Origin: Pseudonocardiales bacterium
Lineage (GTDB): Bacteria; Actinomycetota; Actinomycetes; Mycobacteriales; Jatrophihabitantaceae
Direction: 5' to 3'
DNA length: 10,057 bases
NCBI GenBank assembly: GCA_025465405.1
Contig: JAODNL010000218.1
Location: forward strand, 1-10,057
Position numbers and translations under genes: made by a program. Positions 1 through 6,028 of this stretch are shown one piece after another. Below the pieces are notes generated by a model, which did not search any database, had not been told where the DNA came from, and was given only the letters and a program-made list of their open reading frames with translations. Each line of letters opens with the position of its first letter. Within the stretch, counting starts at the first letter, position 1.

Positions 1-448
1 TGGGACCGGTGACCAGCACGAGACCGCGCGGAAGGTGCGCGAACCGTTCGACCTCCTGCGGTAGGCCCAGTTCGGAGAGGCCGCGGATGTGGTGCGGGAT
101 GGAGCGGAACGCCACGCCGATCGAGCCACGCTGCTGGTAGACGTTCACCCGGAATCGGCTCACGTCCGGCACGGCATAGGCCGTGTCCAGCTCGTGCGTG
201 TCTTCGAACTTCTGCCATTGCTCGGCGCTGAGCACCGAACGCACCATCGCCTCGGTGTCACTCCGGCGCAGCGCCACGCGGCCCTCCACAGGTGTCAGCG
301 ATCCGTGCACCCGAATGCAGGGAGCGATACCCACGGTCAAATGGAGATCCGACCCGCCGCGTTTGACGGTCAGGGCGAGCAACTCGTCGAGATCGGTTTT
401 CGGATCTGTCGCTACCGATGGGAAATCGATCGACGCCAGTTGAGTCAT
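1..448 (-). CDS. pilT: PilT-like pilus retraction ATPase, N-terminal part
   Basis: The first 149 codons are present and the gene continues past the left edge of the window. PilT is the cytoplasmic hexameric ATPase that drives type IV pilus disassembly and twitching. Visible are the family's N-terminal PAS-like region with the signature GGSDLHLTVG (residues 31-40), the segment RFRVNVYQQRGSIGVAFR (98-115), and the start of the P-loop, LVLVTGP (143-149), where the window ends; the rest of Walker A and the catalytic domain are outside. The ATG is at 446-448 with a GGGAGG ribosome site at 454-459, so this start is secure. It lies 24 bases after the pilB stop, in the same operon. The absence of the long N-terminal domain seen in PilB argues for PilT rather than a second extension ATPase. 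PilU or another PilT paralogue cannot be excluded from this fragment. Confidence 0.9.
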   Translation of the reverse strand, partial: MTQLASIDFPSVATDPKTDLDELLALTVKRGGSDLHLTVGIAPCIRVHGSLTPVEGRVALRRSDTEAMVRSVLSAEQWQKFEDTHELDTAYAVPDVSRFRVNVYQQRGSIGVAFRSIPHHIRGLSELGLPQEVERFAHLPRGLVLVTGP

Positions 449-472
449 GTCGGCCTCCCGGCTAGGCAGGTG

Positions 473-2143
473 TCAGACGGTGACACGGAAGACCTCCTCG
501 ATCGTGGTCAGACCGTTGGCGGCCTTGCGCAGGCCGTCGTCGCGCAGCGTGACCATGCCTTCAGTTACCGCGAGCTTGCGGATCTCAGTCGCCGGAGCGT
601 GTCCCACGGCGAGCCGTTCGACGTCCTCCGAGACGGGCATGACCTCGTTGACGGCCAGCCGGCCGTGGTATCCGGTCTGCCCGCAGGACCGGCAACCGCC
701 CGGGCGCCACAGGGTTTCAGGCATCTTCAGTTCGTCTTCTGGCCACCGGGCAGCGGCAAGTTCGGCGTCGGTGGGCGAGTACGGCTGCTTGCACCACTCG
801 CACAATCTGCGTGCGAGTCGTTGCGCCAGCACGCAGTCGAGCGACGATCCGACCAGGAACGGTTCGATGCCCATCTCGATGAGACGGGTGATCGCGCTCG
901 GGGCATCGTTCGTGTGCAGCGTCGACAGCACCAAGTGGCCGGTCAAGGCGGCCTCGACGGCAAGCTGCGCGGTGGCCCGATCACGGATCTCACCGATGAG
1001 CACGACGTCCGGGTCGGACCGGAGGATCGCGGGGAGCACGGCCGCGAACGTGAGGCCGGCCTTGTGGTTCACCTGCACCTGGTTGACGCCGGCAAGGCGG
1101 TACTCGACCGGGTCCTCCACTGTGATGATGTTGACCTCGGGCTTGCTGATCTCGGCGAGCGTGGCGTAGAGCGTGGTGGACTTGCCGGACCCGGTCGGGC
1201 CGGTGACCAGCACCATGCCGTGGGGCTTGTGGAACGACGTCGAGAAGCGGTCGTAGTTTCCCTCTGTGAAGCCGAGCTTGGTCAGCTCCAGATCGATGCC
1301 GCCGGTGTCCAGTACGCGGAGCACCACCTTCTCGCCCCATACGGTCGGCAGGGTGGCGGTGCGCAGATCGACTGTGTGGTTGTCCAGCCGCACAGTGATG
1401 CGGCCGTTCTGCGGCACCCGCCGTTCCGTGATATCGACATTTGACATGATCTTGAGGCGGGAAATCAACGCCGATTGCACGCCCTGCGGGACGCGGTCGA
1501 CCTCGTGCAGCACGCCGTCGATGCGATAACGCACCCTCATGTCGAACTCGGTCGGCTCCAGGTGCAGATCGGATGCCCGGTTCTGGATCGCCTGCTCGAT
1601 CAGCGAGTTCACGTAGCGAACGATCGGAGCGTCGTCACCGACTGCGGCCAGGTTCGAGACGTCCGACTTATCCTCGGTGCGCAGCGTGGCGGCGACGTCA
1701 GAGAGGTCGCTCTCCTCGCGCTTGAGCCGGTCGATCAGCTTGCGAAGCTCGCTACGAGCAGCGACGACCGGTCGGATCGTCATCCCGGTGGCTGCCCGGA
1801 TGTCGTCCATCGCGACGACATCGTCCGGGTCGGAGACGGCGACGATCAGCTCGTCGCCGGTCATGCCAATGCCCAGGACACGATGCCGCAGGACGACCGT
1901 CAGCGGAATCTTCGCGATCGCGGCGGCATCGACCGGGTAGCCGACCAGATCCACGCTGTTGATCCCGTGTGCCTCGGCCGACGCCTCCGTCAGCTCCATC
2001 TCCGTGACAACGAGGTCGTTGATGAGGACATCGCGGATTGACCGACCGGTGCGGTCGGCTTCCTCGGCGGCGTCTGCGATCGCGCGTGCGTCGGCGCCAC
2101 GCTTCATCAGGGCATCGAGAAGCGGGCGGTAGGTCTGGTACAT
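473..2143 (-). CDS. pilB: PilB/GspE-type pilus extension ATPase
   Basis: A complete 556-residue secretion ATPase, the usual PilB length. It powers assembly of type IV pili or a related filament at the inner face of the membrane. In order: a T2SSE_N/MshEN-like N-terminal domain (about 20-145), the SDLHLEP motif (191-197), Walker A GPTGSGKST (315-323), the Asp box VEDPVEY (342-348), Walker B DVVLIGEIRD (379-388), the His box GHLVLSTLHTND (402-413), and two zinc-binding CxxC pairs (C448/C451 and C484/C487), which are typical of PilB/GspE and absent from PilT. The ATG at 2141-2143 has an AAAGGGG ribosome site a few bases upstream. The 151-base gap to the CBS gene may hold a promoter, but I see no convincing -35/-10 pair; one modest hairpin (CGGGC, 7-base loop, GCCCG) lies near the CBS stop without a T tract. 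GspE of a type II system is the main alternative, but the adjacent pilT favours pili. Confidence 0.93.
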   Translation of the reverse strand: MYQTYRPLLDALMKRGADARAIADAAEEADRTGRSIRDVLINDLVVTEMELTEASAEAHGINSVDLVGYPVDAAAIAKIPLTVVLRHRVLGIGMTGDELIVAVSDPDDVVAMDDIRAATGMTIRPVVAARSELRKLIDRLKREESDLSDVAATLRTEDKSDVSNLAAVGDDAPIVRYVNSLIEQAIQNRASDLHLEPTEFDMRVRYRIDGVLHEVDRVPQGVQSALISRLKIMSNVDITERRVPQNGRITVRLDNHTVDLRTATLPTVWGEKVVLRVLDTGGIDLELTKLGFTEGNYDRFSTSFHKPHGMVLVTGPTGSGKSTTLYATLAEISKPEVNIITVEDPVEYRLAGVNQVQVNHKAGLTFAAVLPAILRSDPDVVLIGEIRDRATAQLAVEAALTGHLVLSTLHTNDAPSAITRLIEMGIEPFLVGSSLDCVLAQRLARRLCEWCKQPYSPTDAELAAARWPEDELKMPETLWRPGGCRSCGQTGYHGRLAVNEVMPVSEDVERLAVGHAPATEIRKLAVTEGMVTLRDDGLRKAANGLTTIEEVFRVTV

Positions 2144-2294
2144 GTGGCCCCTTTCCGACGCCGTGACTCGGACATCGAGCAGCCGGTCGACACAAGGGTG
2201 GTCGCAAAGGCCTGCTCACTCTGCTTATCGGTCGCGACGCGCCAGACATGAGCGCATCGCCGGGCAGCGGTCGCCCGAGCGGGCTCTGGTGGCT

Positions 2295-2720
2295 TCAGCC
2301 GGTGATGTAGTGCTCGAGCTGCCCGCGATCCTGTTCCAGCTGGCGCATCCGGCTCGACACGACGTCGCCGATCGACACGATGCCGATCAGGCGATCGTCG
2401 TCGATGACGGGCATGTGCCGAACTCGGTTCTCGGTCATCGTCGTCGCCACGCTGTCCACCGAGTCATCCGGCCGGCACGCGAGCACGGTCGAGGTCATGA
2501 TGTCGTCGACCGAGGAATCCAGAATGGCGGCTCCACGCTCGTTGAGCGCTCGGACGATGTCCCGCTCGGACACGATTCCGACGACTGTCCCGCCGTCCGC
2601 GACAATGAGTGCCCCGATCCCGTGTGCGGCGAGTTCAGCGAGAAGGCCGCGCATCCCGCTGCCGGGCGGGATCGTCACAACGGCGGATCCCTTGTGTCGG
2701 AGGATGTCCGAGATCTTCAC
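2295..2720 (-). CDS. Two-CBS-domain protein
   Basis: A 141-residue stand-alone CBS-pair (Bateman module) protein. CBS1 spans about residues 8-62 (GALIVADGGTVVGIVSERDI) and CBS2 about 71-125 (RHMPVIDDDRLIGIVSIGDV), followed by a short charged tail (RQLEQDRGQLEHYITG). CBS pairs bind adenosine nucleotides or related ligands and usually regulate a partner protein. With no fused effector domain, the target here is unknown. The start is GTG at 2718-2720, preceded by GAGGTG (2725-2730) 4 bases upstream. The gene follows the GGDEF-EAL gene by 57 bases and precedes pilB by 151, all on the same strand, so co-transcription is likely. A link to c-di-GMP or pilus control is inferred only from position. 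Similar small CBS proteins occur in many actinobacteria in unrelated contexts. Confidence 0.88.
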   Translation of the reverse strand: MKISDILRHKGSAVVTIPPGSGMRGLLAELAAHGIGALIVADGGTVVGIVSERDIVRALNERGAAILDSSVDDIMTSTVLACRPDDSVDSVATTMTENRVRHMPVIDDDRLIGIVSIGDVVSSRMRQLEQDRGQLEHYITG

Positions 2721-2777
2721 GTGTCACCTCGACAATCGGGTTTCCGGTGGCCGGTGCGTCCTTAGAACTTACGGTAG

Positions 2778-4841
2778 TCACATCGCCCGCTGCTCGGAAG
2801 CGCTCGCGACCGCCTCGCGGCGTGGGTAGGGGTGCGCCGCCACGCCCCGGGCCCGCACCCATTCGGTGGCTTGGTCGTGTGGCATCGGCTTCGCGACGTG
2901 CCAACCCTGAACGCCGTCGCAGCCGAGGGAGTACAGCAGCTGCCACTCTTCCTCGGTCTCGACGCCCTCCGCGATGGCCGGGAGGCCGAGCACGTGGGCC
3001 AGATCGATGACGGCTCGCACGATGCCGGCGGCTTCGGGACTGCGGGCCATGGCTGACACGAAGATTCGGTCGATCTTGAGCTCGTCCACAGGAAGCGACT
3101 GAAGGCGTACCAACGAGGAGTAACCGGTTCCGAAGTCGTCCAGGCTGATCGAGACGCCCAGCGCCCGCAGCCGGCTCAACACGGCGTTGGTCTCCTCGGC
3201 GTCTCCGGCGACGATGCGCTCGGTGATCTCGAGCTGAAGCAGCTCGGCGGGAAGTCCCCGGTGACGCAGGCCGCTGGCGATCAGATCGGTCAGTCGGTGC
3301 CCCACGAGGTCCGTCGGGGAGACGTTCACAGCCACCGGCACGGTCATGCCCAGTTCGCGCCATCGCGCCATCTGGTCCAACGCGAGCGTGACCACCCGTT
3401 CGGTCAGCAAGGGCATGATCCCGGACCGCTCGGCAAGAGGAATGAACTCATCGGGTGGCACGAAACCACGCTGCGGGTGTCGCCACCGGACGAGTGCCTC
3501 CACGCCGAGCGTGCTGCAATCGCGGGTGGACTGCTTCGGCTGGTAGTGCAGTTCGAGGGCGTGGTCGTCGAGTGCCTGTCGGAGCTCGCCGAGCAGGCCG
3601 AGTTGGTCGATCGAGTTTCGGTCGCATTCAGCTGAATAGGTCTCGATGCCCGCACGGGACTCCTTCGCTACGTACATCGCGACGTCCGCGTGCCGCAGCA
3701 GGGTGTCGCCGTCGGTACCGTGGTCCGGGCAGATCGCGATCCCTATTGACAGTTCGACGTCGAGCATGAGGCCACGCAACTCGATCGGCTCGACGAGCGA
3801 CTCGCGGATGCGTCCCGCGATAGCGCGGACCTCTGATTCGTGAGCGTCCAACACGATGACGGCGAATTCGTCGCCACCCAATCGGGCGACGTGATCGGTG
3901 GGCCGCACCGACATGCGTAGCCGTTCCGCAACGCGCACCAGCAGATGATCACCGATCTGGTGTCCCAAACTGTCGTTGACCCGCTTGAAGTCGTCCAAGT
4001 CGATAACGAACAGCCCGAACGGCTTACCGTCGCGGGCGTAACTGTTGAACGCGTCCAGCAGCGCGAATTGCAGTGCGGTGCGGTTGCTCAGACCGGTGAG
4101 CGCGTCATGGGTAGCTTCGTGCTCGCGTGAGAGCGACATCTGGGCGGTGTTGTACAACAACACGAGCGGGATCAGCAGCAGGGGCAGGAATGCCCACGCG
4201 TGCTGCGCCATGACGACGACCAGCGGTGACAGCGCGAGCACCGCGAATGTCATCGCGGTGTAGTTGGCGAAGTCGTCCACGAGTGCGCTGCGGAACGAAC
4301 CGCCCGAGGACAGGACGCCGGCGACCAACCCGAGGTTGACAGCGAAGTACACGACCCAGACGACGCAAACCCAGCTGAGATCGCCCAGGCGGAACGTGCC
4401 GAGCGGATGCTCGAGCGACGGCGTCACTCCGACAAGCAACATGACGAGGTAGCCCGACGCGACCGAGACGGTGTACTGGCCGGCGTTGAACAGCACCTTC
4501 CACCATTGCTTGCCGACCCGCAGGTCGGCCGCAATGGCGGCGATCGCAACCATCACGATGGCCGGCCAGACTCCCCAGATCAGCAGCATCGCGCAGACGA
4601 AGGCCGTCGACATGACGACGCCCTGCGGGTCGTGGCCGCGGCCCTGAACCAGAGGAAGGAGTTCGAGGACCAGCAGGAGGACCGCGGTCATCGCCAGCGC
4701 CGGGCCGAATCGGCTCACTGACGCCGTTGCCACCTCGTAACCGGCGAGAATCATCAAGGACCAGCCGACGACGACCGATACGTACCACACACTGCTCGCG
4801 ACTGAAAACGTGCGCAGCGAGAAATCGCTTCGTCTGATCAA
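2778..4841 (-). CDS. Membrane GGDEF-EAL cyclic-di-GMP cyclase/phosphodiesterase
   Basis: A 687-residue bifunctional c-di-GMP enzyme from the preferred TTG start. The N-terminal half (about 12-232) has seven or so hydrophobic membrane segments that I cannot assign to a named sensor family. A GGDEF domain follows (about 240-405) with an intact RLGGDEF signature (320-326) and an RxxD inhibitory site (R313, D316) at canonical spacing. The EAL domain (about 415-670) keeps EAL (448-450), N506, E538, D568/D569 in DDFGTGYSS, K589, E625 and Q645, the residues that coordinate metal or act in catalysis. Both activities therefore look possible, with product inhibition of the cyclase. The frame stays open upstream to an ATG at 5078, but those 79 residues are Arg-rich, non-membrane and overlap strong hairpins; TTG at 4839-4841 has GGGAGAGGG just upstream and begins right before the first membrane helix. 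A GTG at 4869-4871 is possible but lacks a ribosome site. Neighbours pilB/pilT suggest a role in pilus control. Confidence 0.92.
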   Translation of the reverse strand: MIRRSDFSLRTFSVASSVWYVSVVVGWSLMILAGYEVATASVSRFGPALAMTAVLLLVLELLPLVQGRGHDPQGVVMSTAFVCAMLLIWGVWPAIVMVAIAAIAADLRVGKQWWKVLFNAGQYTVSVASGYLVMLLVGVTPSLEHPLGTFRLGDLSWVCVVWVVYFAVNLGLVAGVLSSGGSFRSALVDDFANYTAMTFAVLALSPLVVVMAQHAWAFLPLLLIPLVLLYNTAQMSLSREHEATHDALTGLSNRTALQFALLDAFNSYARDGKPFGLFVIDLDDFKRVNDSLGHQIGDHLLVRVAERLRMSVRPTDHVARLGGDEFAVIVLDAHESEVRAIAGRIRESLVEPIELRGLMLDVELSIGIAICPDHGTDGDTLLRHADVAMYVAKESRAGIETYSAECDRNSIDQLGLLGELRQALDDHALELHYQPKQSTRDCSTLGVEALVRWRHPQRGFVPPDEFIPLAERSGIMPLLTERVVTLALDQMARWRELGMTVPVAVNVSPTDLVGHRLTDLIASGLRHRGLPAELLQLEITERIVAGDAEETNAVLSRLRALGVSISLDDFGTGYSSLVRLQSLPVDELKIDRIFVSAMARSPEAAGIVRAVIDLAHVLGLPAIAEGVETEEEWQLLYSLGCDGVQGWHVAKPMPHDQATEWVRARGVAAHPYPRREAVASASEQRAM

Positions 4842-4844
4842 CGA

Positions 4845-4853
4845 CCCTCTCCC
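4845..4853 (-). promoter_or_regulatory. Ribosome binding site deciding the GGDEF-EAL TTG start
   Basis: On the minus strand a purine run GGGAGAGGG lies 3 bases before the TTG at 4839-4841, and its GGGAGAGG core lies 4 bases before it. No comparable site precedes the in-frame GTG at 4869-4871, nor the ATG at 5076-5078, which sits across the stop codon of the upstream gene. This supports the shorter protein. The spacing is a little short, so the call is not certain. Confidence 0.55.
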
Positions 4854-4924
4854 GACAGTAGACAAGATCACTATCGGGCGGGAACGCGTCGACTTGAGCG
4901 GGCCTTGGCGGGCCTGGACGCAGA

Positions 4925-5038
4925 GCGCCCGCGGTCCCCTCCCCCGATGAGGACCGCGGCGCACCGTGTCGGCCGACCGCGCCGTAACCGGTCGCGTCTG
5001 CCGAGTGGCTACCAGCCGCCTCCCCCTCACGCGGCTCG
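4925..5038 (+). ncRNA. Candidate 6C-like small RNA (paired C-loop hairpins)
   Basis: On the plus strand two stable stem-loops expose pyrimidine loops. Hairpin 1 has a perfect 9-bp stem (4929-4937 with 4951-4959), extended by 3 bp (4925-4927 with 4960-4962) across one bulged C; its 13-base loop begins CCTCCCCC. Hairpin 2 has a 6-bp stem (5014-5019 with 5031-5036) and an 11-base loop CTCCCCCTCAC. Between them a third hairpin (4974-4979 with 4989-4994) is possible. Two stem-loops each carrying about six or more C residues are the defining feature of the actinobacterial 6C RNA family (B11 in mycobacteria), which pairs with G-rich mRNA targets. I see no clear plus-strand promoter and no T-tract terminator; two short palindromes (5048-5055 and 5053-5062) follow. 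The alternative is a minus-strand element: there the loops read GGGGGAG(G) and would lie in the leader of the GGDEF-EAL gene. Confidence 0.45.
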
Positions 5039-5062
5039 TCGCAAGAAGAAGCTTCCTAGGAA

Positions 5063-5094
5063 AGTATATTGATGTCAAGTCTGTGTGAAGTCAA
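5063..5094 (-). promoter_or_regulatory. Possible promoter for the GGDEF-EAL/CBS/pil genes
   Basis: An AT-rich island covers the end of the radical SAM gene and the start of the gap. On the minus strand it contains TATACT (5063-5068) as a -10-like element. The best -35-like hexamer, TTGACT (5089-5094), is 20 bases away, longer than ideal; a better TTGACA (5074-5079) is only 5 bases away and cannot pair with it. If used, transcription would start near 5056 and give a leader of about 215 bases containing the hairpins described at 4925-5038. AT-richness in an otherwise GC-rich window is the main support. Confidence 0.25.
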
Positions 5095-6028
5095 TCTCAT
5101 GCCCGGCCTCTACGAGTGCGCGTAGCCGCGCCGCATAGTGCTTCGGCGCGTAGGCGCCCTTGGCGTAGCGGCGGACGTAGTCGGCGTGCAGCTCGGCGTC
5201 GAAGCCGGCCAGCCAGCCGAGGAAATGCTCGCGCACGCCGGGTCGCAGGTGCAGCGGGAGCACGCCGAGCACGCGGCCGCCCACGTCGCGTATCGCGCTG
5301 GAAACCTCCCGGAGCTGGTCGGGACCGTCGCTGAGCCCCGGCAGTACCGGGGCGATGAGCGCGCCGGTACTGATGCCCGCCGCCGCAAGCTGGCGCATTG
5401 CCTCGACGCGGCGGCGCGGATGCGGCGTGCCCGGCTCGGTGACGCGCCAGACCCGCTCGTCCAGCGTGCCGATCGAGAAGTTGACGGTGACGTCAGCCCG
5501 CTGGGCCGCCGTGGTCAGGATGTCGAGATCGCGCAGCACGAGCGGCGATTTCGTGAGAATCGAGAATGGATTGGCGTGGTCGGCAAGTACGTCGAGCACC
5601 CCGCGGGTGAGCCGGTACTTGCCCTCGCAGCGCTGGTACGGGTCGGTGTTGGTACCCATCGCGACGGCCTCGCCCGTCCATCGAGGACTGGCCAGCTCGG
5701 CGCGCAGCCGCTCGACAGCGTTGATCTTGACGACGATCTTGCGGTCGAAGTCCTCGCCGATGTCGAGCCCGAGGTACTCATGGGTCGGCCGCGCGAAGCA
5801 GTAGCGGCAGGCGTGGCTGCAGCCCCGATAGACGTTGATCGTCCAGCGGAAGGGCAGGCGTGATCGTGCCGGGACCTCGTTGAGGATGCGTCGGGCCGTG
5901 ACATGCAGGAATTCCAGGCCGGACAGCCGACCGGTGCCACGTTCCGGGCCGGTGAGGCCGTCGACGTCGAACAGTGCGGCCTGCCCGTCGCGTTCCTCGT
6001 CGGCCAGGCGCCACCGAAGCTCGCTCAC
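5075..6028 (-). CDS. Radical SAM protein, Rv2578c/SplB-like
   Basis: A 317-residue radical SAM enzyme. The cluster motif CxxxCxxC is C70, C74, C77 in the stretch YRGCSHACRYCFARPTHEYL (67-86), the hallmark of the actinobacterial Rv2578c family and related to spore photoproduct lyase-like proteins. Further conserved blocks are MGTNTDPYQRCEGKY and SILTKSPLVLRDLD. These proteins bind a [4Fe-4S] cluster and generate a 5'-deoxyadenosyl radical; the substrate of this family is not established to my knowledge. The GTG start at 6026-6028 overlaps the dnaE2 TGA (6025-6027) as GTGA, so translation is probably coupled. The frame remains open far upstream to about 6754, but that part is an Arg/Gly-rich shadow of dnaE2 and is not used. 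The stop lies in an AT-rich patch. Co-translation with an error-prone polymerase suggests a DNA damage role, which is inference. Confidence 0.88.
   Translation of the reverse strand: MSELRWRLADEERDGQAALFDVDGLTGPERGTGRLSGLEFLHVTARRILNEVPARSRLPFRWTINVYRGCSHACRYCFARPTHEYLGLDIGEDFDRKIVVKINAVERLRAELASPRWTGEAVAMGTNTDPYQRCEGKYRLTRGVLDVLADHANPFSILTKSPLVLRDLDILTTAAQRADVTVNFSIGTLDERVWRVTEPGTPHPRRRVEAMRQLAAAGISTGALIAPVLPGLSDGPDQLREVSSAIRDVGGRVLGVLPLHLRPGVREHFLGWLAGFDAELHADYVRRYAKGAYAPKHYAARLRALVEAGHEIDFTQT

Noticed and set aside
89..1444. Long plus-strand open frame (451 codons)
   Set aside because: It is antisense to pilT/pilB, with no domain pattern and an Arg/His/Gly-rich composition typical of mirror frames in GC-rich DNA.
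2144..2294. Promoter or terminator between the CBS gene and pilB
   Set aside because: Only a weak 5-bp hairpin without a T tract and no matched -35/-10 pair could be found.
4861..4925. Plus-strand promoter for the 6C-like RNA (GGGAAC at 4880-4885 or TTGAGC at 4894-4899 as -35)
   Set aside because: Neither hexamer has an acceptable -10 at the right distance, so no plus-strand promoter is annotated.
5048..5062. Overlapping palindromes GAAGCTTC and TTCCTAGGAA as a terminator
   Set aside because: The stems are short and there is no T tract on either strand after them.
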